DNA of 64,000 nt from Agromyces soli (GTDB lineage: Bacteria; Actinomycetota; Actinomycetes; Actinomycetales; Microbacteriaceae), in contig NZ_CP094533.1 of the NCBI RefSeq assembly GCF_022811605.1, positions 2,604,001 through 2,668,000 on the forward strand, written 5' to 3'. Within the stretch, counting starts at the first letter, position 1. Each line of letters opens with the position of its first letter. Positions 8,492-15,927 of the stretch are shown here, one piece after another. The notes beneath the pieces were generated by a model, which searched no databases, had not been told where the DNA came from, and saw nothing but the letters and a program-made list of their open reading frames with translations. A program made the position numbers and the translations under genes.

Positions 8492-10768
8492 ATGGATCGG
8501 AATCTCCGGAATCGGGACTTCGCCGATCGGCGCACGCCGCTCGGCGTGCTCGGCGGGTTCCTCGGGCTGATCTGCGCCTCCGTCGCCGCCGGAGCCCTCG
8601 TCGTCGCCGGGATCACTCCCGCGATCGGCCTGGTCGGGGCGAGCGCCACGCAATCGATCGGCATGTTCGAGAACCTGCCCGGGTACCTCGAGATCGACGA
8701 GCCCTCCGAGAAGAGCAACATCTACGCGGTCAAGAAGGATGGCCGGGCGAGCCTCATGGCCTCCTTCTACGAGCAGAACCGCGTCGAGGTGGAGTGGGGG
8801 CAAGTCAGCCAGTTCGTGAAGGACGCCACCGTCGCGGGGGAGGACCCGCGCTTCTACGACCACGGCGGGGTCGACGTCCAGGGCACGATCCGAGCCGCGG
8901 TGAAGACGGTGAGCGGCGGCAACACCCAGGGCGGTTCGTCGATCGCCCAGCAGTACGTGAAGAACGTGCGGGTGCAGGAGTGCGAGACCGAGTCCGGGGA
9001 CGCGGCGACCGCGGAGGCGGAGGAGCAGGCCGCGGCCGAGGGCCGCGAGCTGACGCCCGAAGAGCGCAGCGATCTCGTCGCCGGGGCGAAGGAGAGCTGT
9101 TACGAGAAGGTGACCGAGACGAGCCTCGACCGCAAGCTGAAAGAGGCGCGCTTCGCGATCGGCGTGGAGAAGCGCTACTCGAAGGACCAGATCCTGCTCG
9201 CCTACCTGAACATCGCCGGCTTCGGCGGCACCGTGTACGGCATCGAAGCCGCCGCGAACTACTACTACGGCACGACGGCGGCGAACGTCACACTCGCGCA
9301 GGCCGCCTCGCTCGTCGCGATCGTGAACAACCCCGAGAAGTTCCGCATCGATCAGCCCGATGACGAGCGCAACGGCGTCGCCAACGAGTACCGCACCAAC
9401 ACCGACCGCCGGAACTACATCCTGCGACAGATGCTCGAGCTGAAGAAGATCACGCAGGCGCAGTACGACGAGGCGATCGCGACGCCGGTGACCCCCAACA
9501 TCGTCGAGCCCAGCACGGGCTGCCAGACCGCCGGCGCGCACGCGTACTTCTGCGACTACGTCACGAAGATCCTGCAGACCGATCCCACCTTCGGCGAGGA
9601 CAGTGAGGAACGCCTGGCCAACTTCCGCCGCGGCGGGTACCAGGTGTACACGACGCTCGACCTGGATCTGCAGTCCGCGGCGGTCGCCGCGATCAGCGAG
9701 AACGTGCCGCAGACCTATCCCGGCTGGGACCTGGGGGGCGTGATCTCGAGCGTCGAGGTGGGGACGGGCCGCGTGCTCGCCATGGCGCAGAACAAGATCT
9801 ACAGCCAAGACCCGACTGTCCTCGCGCAGGGGCCGCAGTACACGAGCATCAACTACAACACCGACTACGACCACGGCGGTTCGAGCGGCTTCCAGCCGGG
9901 CTCGTCGTACAAGGTCTTCACGCTCGCCCAGTGGCTGAACGAGGGCCACGCCCTGACCGAGCGGGTCGACTCCCGCCCGAAGGCCAACTGGGGCTCCTTC
10001 CAGGACAGCTGCGTCGGCGGCTACGGCGACGAGGGCTGGAACCCGAAGAACGACGCGAACGAGTCGGGTGGTGCCTACACGGCGCTCGAGTCGACGATCG
10101 GCTCGATCAACACGGGCTTCGTCGGCATGGCCAAACAGCTTGATCTGTGCGGCATCCGCAAGACGGCGGAGGCGTTCGGCGTCCACCGCGCCGACGGCGG
10201 TCCGCTGCAGCAGTACCCGTCGACCATCCTCGGCACCAACGAGGTCGCGCCCCTCACGATGGCCGTCGCGTACGCGGGCATCGCGAACAACGGCGTCACC
10301 TGCTCGCCGATCGCCATCGACCGCATCGTGGACCGCAACGGCGAGGAGGTGCCGGTGCCGAAGTCGAACTGCCAGGCCTCGGTCGCCCCCGAGGTCGCGG
10401 CGGCGATGCACTACGCGATGAGCCGCGTCATGACGAGCGGAACCGCGTACGCCTCGAATGCTGCGGTGCAGCCGTACGTGCCCCTCATCGGCAAGACCGG
10501 CACCACCGACGGCAACAAGGACACCTGGATGGTGGGCGCGAGCACGAAGGTCGCGACCGCCGCGGCGGTCGTGAGCGTGAACGGCGACGCGAACCAGCGC
10601 GGCATCTACTTCGACAGCGGCCGCGCCGCCGAAGCGAGACACCGGATGTGGCCGAAAGTCATGTCGGTCGCCGCGTCGAAGTACGGCGGGGGAGAGTTCA
10701 CGATGGCCGGGCCGGGCGCCGTCCGGCCGCGGGCGGGCGAGACCGAGGCCCCCGACGATGGTCGCTGA
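8492..10768 (+). CDS. Class A penicillin-binding protein (transglycosylase/transpeptidase)
   Basis: A 758-residue bifunctional peptidoglycan synthase. One N-terminal membrane helix (LGGFLGLICASVAAGALVVA) anchors it. The GT51 glycosyltransferase domain follows, with EDPRFYDHGGVDVQGTIRA and GGSSIAQQYVKN, where EDxxFxxH and the catalytic Glu are conserved. The transpeptidase domain has SSYK (SxxK), SIN (SxN) and GKTGTT (KTG). No PASTA domain is present at the C-terminus. The ATG at 8492 is preceded 8 nt upstream by GGGGAGA and opens a short basic cytoplasmic tail; an in-frame ATG further upstream lacks a ribosome-binding site. It polymerises and cross-links cell-wall glycan outside the membrane. 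A double palindrome lies just upstream. Confidence 0.93.
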   Translation: MDRNLRNRDFADRRTPLGVLGGFLGLICASVAAGALVVAGITPAIGLVGASATQSIGMFENLPGYLEIDEPSEKSNIYAVKKDGRASLMASFYEQNRVEVEWGQVSQFVKDATVAGEDPRFYDHGGVDVQGTIRAAVKTVSGGNTQGGSSIAQQYVKNVRVQECETESGDAATAEAEEQAAAEGRELTPEERSDLVAGAKESCYEKVTETSLDRKLKEARFAIGVEKRYSKDQILLAYLNIAGFGGTVYGIEAAANYYYGTTAANVTLAQAASLVAIVNNPEKFRIDQPDDERNGVANEYRTNTDRRNYILRQMLELKKITQAQYDEAIATPVTPNIVEPSTGCQTAGAHAYFCDYVTKILQTDPTFGEDSEERLANFRRGGYQVYTTLDLDLQSAAVAAISENVPQTYPGWDLGGVISSVEVGTGRVLAMAQNKIYSQDPTVLAQGPQYTSINYNTDYDHGGSSGFQPGSSYKVFTLAQWLNEGHALTERVDSRPKANWGSFQDSCVGGYGDEGWNPKNDANESGGAYTALESTIGSINTGFVGMAKQLDLCGIRKTAEAFGVHRADGGPLQQYPSTILGTNEVAPLTMAVAYAGIANNGVTCSPIAIDRIVDRNGEEVPVPKSNCQASVAPEVAAAMHYAMSRVMTSGTAYASNAAVQPYVPLIGKTGTTDGNKDTWMVGASTKVATAAAVVSVNGDANQRGIYFDSGRAAEARHRMWPKVMSVAASKYGGGEFTMAGPGAVRPRAGETEAPDDGR

Positions 10769-10783
10769 CCCCGCGAGAGCGCC

Positions 10784-11422
10784 TCAGAAGTCGATCGTGT
10801 CGCCGGGCTCGAGCGCGAGGTACTCGGCGCCGGCCTGCTGCGCGGCCCAGGCGAGCCTGGCGTTCGACAGATCCTTGCCGGCGCGCGAGAGCAGCATCTC
10901 GTGCGTCGGGAACGCCCGGCGCGGCGCGACCCGCTCCACGTAGTCCATGGCTTCGCTGAGCTTCATCCACGGGGCCGCCGCCGGTGCGGCGAGCACCTCG
11001 ATGGCGACGCCCTCCGGCGCACTGAACGCGTCGCCCCCGTAGTACAGGGCGTCGTTGACCAGCACGCCGAGATTGTCGATGACCGGGATGGACGGATGGA
11101 TCACCGCGTGCCGCCCGCCGAAGAAGCGGAGCCGGAACGGACCGATCTCACGGGAGTCACCGGCCGTCACCGTCTCGACGGGGTATCCGGCGGCCGCGGC
11201 CGCGACCCCGGCCGGCCCGAGGATGCGCACGTCAGGACTGTGCTCCAGAATGCGGTCGAGTTGCCCGGGCGTCCAATGGTCGTCGTGCTCGTGGGTGATG
11301 ACGACCGCGAGGGCGCCGTGCGCCTCGGTGATCGGCGTCGTGAACTTGCCCGGATCGATGAACAACCGGTCTCCGGAGTCCTCGAGGACGAGGGCGGCGT
11401 GTTCGAGCTTGGTGAGGCGCAT
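10784..11422 (-). CDS. Metallo-beta-lactamase-fold hydrolase
   Basis: A 212-residue protein with the metallo-beta-lactamase motif THEHDDHW after a short N-terminal beta-hairpin (AALVLEDSGDRLFIDPGKF). Further metal-ligand candidates are FFGGRHAVIH, YYGGDAF and the terminal FPTHEMLL. It resembles small UlaG-like/general MBL hydrolases; the substrate is unknown. The ATG at 11422 starts the conserved fold, and a GTG five codons earlier is possible. It is convergent with the PBP gene with only 15 bp between them, and no shared function is evident. Confidence 0.75.
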   Translation of the reverse strand: MRLTKLEHAALVLEDSGDRLFIDPGKFTTPITEAHGALAVVITHEHDDHWTPGQLDRILEHSPDVRILGPAGVAAAAAGYPVETVTAGDSREIGPFRLRFFGGRHAVIHPSIPVIDNLGVLVNDALYYGGDAFSAPEGVAIEVLAAPAAAPWMKLSEAMDYVERVAPRRAFPTHEMLLSRAGKDLSNARLAWAAQQAGAEYLALEPGDTIDF

Positions 11423-11532
11423 GCCTCGAGCCAACACCCGGGCGGCTCGGGGCGCAAGCAGGGGCGGGGCGGCGCGGTTCCGGCCTCGATTCGAGGTCGG
11501 AGCGAGCGCTTCGACGGCCCGCCCCGCTCGAT

Positions 11533-11562
11533 TTGGAATGTGCTCCGAACGTGTGTCATACT
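11533..11562 (+). promoter_or_regulatory. Promoter of tRNA-Glu
   Basis: TTGGAA (11533-11538) and CATACT (11557-11562) are separated by 18 bp and placed about 40 bp before the tRNA. Each hexamer matches the housekeeping consensus at 4 of 6 positions, in the most A/T-rich stretch of the neighbourhood. Confidence 0.5.
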
Positions 11563-11601
11563 CTTCGAGTTGCCGGAAACGGAACGAGATTCCGAAGACA
11601 C

Positions 11602-11674
11602 GGCCCCATCGTTTAGCGGCCTAGGACGCCGCCCTCTCACGGCGGTAGCGCGGGTTCAAATCCCGCTGGGGTCA
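11602..11674 (+). tRNA. tRNA-Glu (anticodon CUC)
   Basis: The 73-nt cloverleaf is complete. The acceptor arm GGCCCCA pairs with TGGGGTC (one G-U). The anticodon arm CCGCC/GGCGG encloses the loop CTCTCAC with anticodon CTC at 11636-11638, and the T-arm carries GGTTCAAAT. The discriminator base is A and CCA is not encoded. CUC reads GAG, the dominant Glu codon in this GC-rich genome. It is a single gene, with its own promoter and a terminator about 20 nt downstream. Confidence 0.97.
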
Positions 11675-11692
11675 CGATCGGCAACACGGCGC

Positions 11693-11727
11693 AAAGCCCT
11701 CGCGAAAGCGGGGGCTTTCGTCGTTTT
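11693..11727 (+). terminator. Terminator downstream of tRNA-Glu
   Basis: The stem CGAAAGC/GCTTTCG (11703-11709, 11714-11720) encloses a GGGG loop and is followed by TCGTTTT. An overlapping alternative stem, AAAGCCC/GGGCTTT, spans 11693-11718. This is a good intrinsic terminator for the tRNA transcript. Confidence 0.75.
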
Positions 11728-11766
11728 CGGGCGCGGTGCAGCACCGTGTCAGCGGCGCTGGAAACG

Positions 11767-11805
11767 GCGGATGCCCCGGCGCAGGAGCTGCTCCGGGGCA
11801 TCCGC
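11767..11805 (-). terminator. Terminator after the UPF0114 gene
   Basis: Perfect 13-bp arms GCGGATGCCCCGG (11767-11779) and CCGGGGCATCCGC (11793-11805) enclose a 13-nt loop. Read on the minus strand it begins about 15 nt after the UPF0114 stop and is followed by CGTTTCC. It may act in both directions, since the tRNA unit ends just before it. Confidence 0.65.
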
Positions 11806-11819
11806 ACTTCTCGGTTGCG

Positions 11820-12518
11820 TCAGTGCCGCGGTGGCACGGCCGCGGGCGCCTGCGGCGACGCCGGGACGGCGACGTCCCCGCCCTGCTCCGCTGCGACGAC
11901 GGGGACCGGCACGCCGTCGTGGGTCTCACCGGGGTGGCCGCGGTGGTACGACATCCGGTCGATCCAGGCGAGCGCGAGCGCCGAGAGGATGAAGACGCAG
12001 TGGATGATGACCTGCCACATCACCCCGGTGGAGGTGTACTCCTCCCCGTTCTCGACCGCGCCGCGCTCGGTGATCGCGCCGACGCCGATGAAGGTCTTCA
12101 GCAGGTGGATCGAGGAGATGCCGATGATCGCCATCGCGAGCTTCACCTTGAGCACGTTCGCGTTCACGTGCGAGAGCCATTCGGGCTGGTCGGGGTGCCC
12201 GTCGACCCTGATGCGCGACACGAAGGTCTCGTAGCCGCCGATGATGACCATGATCAGCAGATTCGCGATCATGACCACGTCGATGAGGCCGAGCACGACG
12301 AGCATGATCTGCGCCTCGGTGAGCGCGTGCTCGAGGTTGAAGACGCCCTCGAGCAGGTGCCAGAGCTCCTTCAGGAACACCCAGACGTAGACGCCCTGGG
12401 CGACGATGAGCCCGAGGTAGAGCGGGGCCTGCAGCCAGCGGCTGGTGAAGATCAAGAGCCCGATGGCTTTCGACCACGGGGCGGTTCGGTAGGTGGGCGG
12501 CGTCGTCTGGGCGCTCAT
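11820..12518 (-). CDS. UPF0114/YqhA-family membrane protein
   Basis: A 232-residue membrane protein with four hydrophobic segments. The first is LQAPLYLGLIVAQGVYVWVFL; the others include IMLVVLGLIDVVMIANLLIMVIIGG-type stretches, LKVKLAMAIIGISSIHLLKTF and VIIHCVFILSALALAWIDR. The order and loop motifs (GGYETFVSRI, SSIHLL) fit the UPF0114 (YqhA) family, whose function is not established. The ATG at 12518 has AGGAGA upstream at good spacing; the longer reading frame upstream lacks a site. A Pro/Ala-rich tail of about 40 residues follows the last helix. It is divergent from terC, and its start is only 61 bp from the putative riboswitch. Confidence 0.82.
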   Translation of the reverse strand: MSAQTTPPTYRTAPWSKAIGLLIFTSRWLQAPLYLGLIVAQGVYVWVFLKELWHLLEGVFNLEHALTEAQIMLVVLGLIDVVMIANLLIMVIIGGYETFVSRIRVDGHPDQPEWLSHVNANVLKVKLAMAIIGISSIHLLKTFIGVGAITERGAVENGEEYTSTGVMWQVIIHCVFILSALALAWIDRMSYHRGHPGETHDGVPVPVVAAEQGGDVAVPASPQAPAAVPPRH

Positions 12519-12579
12519 CGGTCTCCTCGATTTCCGGGGGTACGAGTCTATGTCCGCGATTCCGCTAGACTTCCGGGAG

Positions 12580-12722
12580 CGAAGGGGAGTATCCCGCGGT
12601 GCGCGAGCGCCGTGAGCCACGATCGTCAGTACGAACGCCGATGAAGACGTTCCGGGCGTGGCAGCGCGACAGCGCGGAGGAGAGACTTTCGGGTTCCGTC
12701 AACCCCATTACTCCCCGAAAGG
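12580..12722 (+). promoter_or_regulatory. Putative yybP-ykoY (Mn2+) riboswitch with SD-sequestering expression platform
   Basis: The terC leader carries the aptamer hallmarks: GGGGAGTA (12584-12591), CGTCAGTACG (12624-12633) and AGAGAC (12681-12686). Stem P1 pairs CGAAGG (12580-12585) with CTTTCG (12686-12691). The same 3' strand, extended to CTTTCGGG (12686-12693), is perfectly complementary to CCCGAAAG (12714-12721), which contains the terC ribosome-binding site. The two pairings exclude each other. Metal binding would hold P1 and free the ribosome-binding site, a translational ON switch (inference from the known class). A likely -10 box, TAGACT (12566-12571), puts the transcript start close to P1. 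yybP-ykoY RNAs sense Mn2+ and often precede TerC-like genes. Confidence 0.75.
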
Positions 12723-12728
12723 CCGCCT

Positions 12729-13751
12729 GTGCTCGAGCTCCCCGTCTGGTTCGAAGTCGGATCCCTCGTGGTCCTGACCCTGATCCTCATCGCCGACCTG
12801 CTGCTGGTCGTGAAGCGCCCGCATGTGCCCTCGTTCAAGGAGTCGACGCTCTGGGTCGTCTTCTACGTCGTGCTCGCGCTGATCTTCGCCGGCCTGATGT
12901 TCCTCCTCGGCGACGCCGAGCACGGCGGGCAGTTCCTCGCCGGCTGGCTGACCGAGTACAGCCTCTCGATCGACAACCTCTTCGTCTTCGTCATCATCAT
13001 GGCGAAGTTCCAGGTCCCGCGGAGGCTGCAGCAGGAGGTGCTCATGGTGGGCATCATCCTCGCCCTCGTGCTGCGCGGCATCTTCATCCTGCTCGGCGCC
13101 TCGCTCATCGAGAACTTCAGCTGGATCTTCTACCTCTTCGGCGCCTGGCTCGTGTGGACCGCGATCGGGCAGATCCGCGGCGGCCACGACGACGAGGAGC
13201 AGAAGGACTCGTTCCTCATCCGCGGCCTGCGCCGCCGGGTGCGGCTCACCGACGACTTCGACGGCGTGAAGCTGCGCACCACGATCGACGGTCAGCGCTT
13301 CTTCACCCCCATGCTCATCGTGTTCGTCGCGATCGGCACGACCGACCTGCTCTTCGCGCTCGACTCGATCCCGGCGATCTTCGGCATCACGCAGAGCCCG
13401 TTCATCGTCTTCACGGCGAACGTGTTCGCGCTGATGGGTCTGCGCCAGCTGTACTTCCTGCTCGGCGGACTGCTGGAGCGTCTCGAGTACCTCAAGTACG
13501 GCATCGCCTTCATCCTCGCCTTCATCGGCGTGAAGCTCGTGCTGCACGCCATGCACGTGAACGAGCTGCCGTTCATCAACGGCGGCGAGCCGATCGAGTG
13601 GGCGCCGGAGATCTCCACCTGGACGTCGCTCGGCGTCATCCTGGCGGCCATGCTCGTCGCGACCGTCGCGAGCCTCGTCAAGGCGCGCATCGATGCCCGC
13701 CGTCGTGGCCACACGCTGATGGAAGAGGTGCCGCACTTCACCGAGGACTGA
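12729..13751 (+). CDS. TerC-family membrane protein (Alx-like, putative metal exporter)
   Basis: A 340-residue integral membrane protein with about eight to nine hydrophobic segments. The family signature SLSIDNLFVFVII carries the membrane-embedded Asp, and its counterpart IGTTDLLFALDSIPAIFGIT is present in the second half. The cytoplasmic loop GHDDEEQKDSFLIRGLRRRVRLTDDF lies between them. TerC/Alx proteins are implicated in Mn2+ export and metal loading of exported proteins. The GTG at 12729 has GAAAGG 6 nt upstream, and that site is paired in the OFF form of the upstream riboswitch. A perfect terminator follows the gene, so it is monocistronic. Confidence 0.9.
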   Translation: MLELPVWFEVGSLVVLTLILIADLLLVVKRPHVPSFKESTLWVVFYVVLALIFAGLMFLLGDAEHGGQFLAGWLTEYSLSIDNLFVFVIIMAKFQVPRRLQQEVLMVGIILALVLRGIFILLGASLIENFSWIFYLFGAWLVWTAIGQIRGGHDDEEQKDSFLIRGLRRRVRLTDDFDGVKLRTTIDGQRFFTPMLIVFVAIGTTDLLFALDSIPAIFGITQSPFIVFTANVFALMGLRQLYFLLGGLLERLEYLKYGIAFILAFIGVKLVLHAMHVNELPFINGGEPIEWAPEISTWTSLGVILAAMLVATVASLVKARIDARRRGHTLMEEVPHFTED

Positions 13752-13777
13752 TGCCGAGGCGTCTCCTCGACCGAGCC

Positions 13778-13815
13778 GAACGGGCCGGGCCGCGCGGCCC
13801 GGCCCGTTCCTCTTG
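13778..13815 (+). terminator. Strong intrinsic terminator after terC
   Basis: A perfect 14-bp stem, GAACGGGCCGGGCC with GGCCCGGCCCGTTC, encloses a GCGC loop (13778-13809) and is followed by CTCTT. It separates terC from the phosphatase/kinase cluster. Confidence 0.8.
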
Positions 13816-13876
13816 GTAGCGTGGTCTCCGGCTCGCCCGCGACCGGCGTGATCGGGCCGGCCAAGGGGAGGCGAGC

Positions 13877-14740
13877 GTGGCGATCGACGACGAGGGGCGC
13901 ACAGCACTGCCGCACGGCGGGGCGGTGATCGCCCACAGTGCGTCGAGCGACGTCGGCCGGGTGCGGCAGATGAACGAGGACGCCTACCTCGCCGAGGCCC
14001 CCGTCTACCTCGTCGCGGACGGCATGGGCGGCCACGCCAAGGGCGATGCCGCGAGCCGTGCCGTGCTCGACACCTTCCGCCGCCACCTGGAATTCGGCCA
14101 GTCGTCGACGCCCGAGCAGGTCCTCGATGCGATCCACTCCTCGAACGAGGCCGTCCGTGCGCTGAGCGACGACGGCGAGCTCGGGACCGCGGTCGCCGGC
14201 ACGACGCTCGCCGGCGTCGCGCTCGTCGACGCCGGGGCGGCCGAAGGGCTGCGCTGGATGGTGTTCAACGTCGGCGACTCGCGGGTCTACAACTGGGACG
14301 GCCGGCGCCTGCGCCAGGTGAGCGTCGATCACTCGGCCGTGCAGGAGCTCGTGGATGCGGGCGTCATCCGGCCCGACGAGGCGGAACGGCATCCCGAACG
14401 GAACGTCATCACCCGGGCGCTCGGGGCGGAGGAGGTCGTCGAGCCCGACGTCTGGCTGCTTCCCGTCGAGGGACGCCAGGTCTTCCTCATCTGCTCGGAC
14501 GGGCTGACGAAGGAGCTCGACGACCACGCCATCTCGGAGGTGCTCGCCACGGGAGGCGGGCATGCGCACGGTCTCGCCGGAGAGCTCGTCGACGAGGCGC
14601 TCGCCCGCGGGGGCCGCGACAACGTCACCGTCGTCGTGGTCGAGGCCGAGAGCGGAGCGCACGAGCCGGACGAGGAGACGACCAGGGACCGTGCGCCGGC
14701 TCCCGAGGACACGCTGCCCAGGAAGGGTGACGCCGCATGA
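13877..14740 (+). CDS. PP2C-family serine/threonine protein phosphatase (PstP-like)
   Basis: A 287-residue metal-dependent phosphatase. The PP2C motifs appear in order: GRVRQMNEDAYL (RxxNED), VADGMGGHAKGD (DGxGG), FNVGDSRVYN (GDSR), ICSDGLTKEL (SDGL) and ARGGRDNVTVVVV (DN). There is no membrane helix, so it is cytosolic, unlike mycobacterial PstP. An acidic tail of about 30 residues ends it. The GTG at 13877 follows AGGGGAGG. It overlaps the next gene by 4 nt and sits two genes before the PknB-type kinase, so it probably dephosphorylates the same FHA-bound or kinase substrates (inference from the known PstP/PknB pairing). Confidence 0.93.
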   Translation: MAIDDEGRTALPHGGAVIAHSASSDVGRVRQMNEDAYLAEAPVYLVADGMGGHAKGDAASRAVLDTFRRHLEFGQSSTPEQVLDAIHSSNEAVRALSDDGELGTAVAGTTLAGVALVDAGAAEGLRWMVFNVGDSRVYNWDGRRLRQVSVDHSAVQELVDAGVIRPDEAERHPERNVITRALGAEEVVEPDVWLLPVEGRQVFLICSDGLTKELDDHAISEVLATGGGHAHGLAGELVDEALARGGRDNVTVVVVEAESGAHEPDEETTRDRAPAPEDTLPRKGDAA

Positions 14741-15927
14741 TCCGCTACGTGCCCGATTCGGCGGCCAAGACGCTCGCCCTCGTGCGCGGGGATGCCGCGC
14801 TGCTCGTCCCCGTGGCGGCCTGGCAGGCCCACCCGGAGCTCTGGGACGCGCTCGCCGCCGCCGACCCCGTCGAGGCGGTCATCGGCGAGCTCGCGCGCGA
14901 CGGCATCACGGCGCTGCCGGACTTCGCGCTCGTCGTCGCCGCGCCCGGCCGGGTGCGCGTCGTCGTCCGCGGTGGGTTCCGCGTGCGCACGGCGGGAGAG
15001 ACCGTGACCGCGGCCGGCGTGTCGACCTGGCACGAGCGGGCGCTGGAGACCGAGCCCGAGTTCGAGGTGCTCGCCCCGTTCGCGAGGGCGGGCGGCGGCG
15101 TCGGGCCGCTCCCGCTGCTCGAGGGCGTCGTGCCCGCGCACACGTTGAGCCGAGGCGAGCCCGCAGCGGCGCACGCCGCTCCTGCCGAAGAGGCGAGCGA
15201 GATCGCGCAGCCGGAGCCCGCGCCGGCAGCGGCCGCCCCGGAGCCGCCGCGCGCGCCGGCCGAGCCGGCTCCTGAGCCGGAGCCCACGCCGGAGCCGGAG
15301 CCCACGCCGGAGCCGGAGCCCACGCCGGAGCCGGAGCCCACGCCGGAGCCGTCCGCTCCTGAACACACCCTCGTCCCGGCTGACGACGAGACGATCGTGA
15401 TCGGCACGGGGGCAGGCCACGGCCTCGCGGCGGCGGCCGACGTCGCGCGCGCCCCCGAGGCGACGCCCGTCACTGGCGATCACGACGGCCTCACCGTCGC
15501 GGTCACGAAGCTGCAACGGCTCCGACGTGAGCGCGGCACCGGTCCGCTCGCCGACGCCGCCGCGCCGTCGGCCCCTGAGCCCGAGCCGGCCCGACTCCGT
15601 CTCGTCCTCGGCGACGGCCGGGAGGAGGCGCTGACCGGCGAGATCGTGCTCGGCCGCTCACCGAGCGCCGGGCGATCGAGCGGCGCCTCGCTGCCGAAGC
15701 TCGTGCAGATCGGCGTGGGCGACCCGGACATCTCCCGATCGCACCTGCGTCTCGCGGTCGAGGGCGGCACCGTCGTGGTCACGGACCTGCAATCCCGCAA
15801 CGGCACCACCGTCGTCCAGCCCGACCGCGCGCCCGTGAAGCTGCGGGCGGGCGAACCGACCCCGGTGCTCGCGGGCACGCTGATCGACCTCGGCGGCGGC
15901 TGCACGATGCGGGTGGTGGCCGACTGA
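14737..15927 (+). CDS. FHA-domain protein with PEPEPT repeat linker
   Basis: A 396-residue cytosolic protein. An N-terminal alpha/beta domain of about 130 residues (VPDSAAKTLALVRGDAALLVP, then GRVRVVVRGGFRV) is one I cannot assign. A Pro/Glu/Ala-rich linker follows, including four PEPEPT hexapeptides near residues 179-205. The C-terminal FHA domain (about 287-396) has IVLGRSP, DPDISRSHLRLAVEGG and LQSRNGTTV, the usual phosphothreonine-binding residues (GR, S-x-x-H, NG). It starts as ATGA on the phosphatase stop, and its own stop overlaps the kinase start by 1 nt. It is a likely adaptor or substrate of that kinase. Confidence 0.88.
   Translation: MIRYVPDSAAKTLALVRGDAALLVPVAAWQAHPELWDALAAADPVEAVIGELARDGITALPDFALVVAAPGRVRVVVRGGFRVRTAGETVTAAGVSTWHERALETEPEFEVLAPFARAGGGVGPLPLLEGVVPAHTLSRGEPAAAHAAPAEEASEIAQPEPAPAAAAPEPPRAPAEPAPEPEPTPEPEPTPEPEPTPEPEPTPEPSAPEHTLVPADDETIVIGTGAGHGLAAAADVARAPEATPVTGDHDGLTVAVTKLQRLRRERGTGPLADAAAPSAPEPEPARLRLVLGDGREEALTGEIVLGRSPSAGRSSGASLPKLVQIGVGDPDISRSHLRLAVEGGTVVVTDLQSRNGTTVVQPDRAPVKLRAGEPTPVLAGTLIDLGGGCTMRVVAD
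15271..15350 (+). repeat. 18-bp tandem repeat inside the FHA gene
   Basis: Four head-to-tail copies of an 18-bp unit, CCGGAGCCGGAGCCCACG, plus a half copy encode PEPEPT repeats. The first copy differs by one base. It is a coding repeat prone to copy-number change and would alter the length of a flexible linker. Confidence 0.9.

Noticed and set aside
8234..10642. An 802-codon minus-strand open frame opposite the penicillin-binding protein gene
   Set aside because: The plus strand encodes an unmistakable class A PBP. The reverse translation has no motif and low-complexity composition.
15271..15350. Possible CRISPR or intergenic repeat array
   Set aside because: The units are contiguous with no spacers, are 18 bp long, lie in frame inside an FHA gene and encode PEPEPT repeats.
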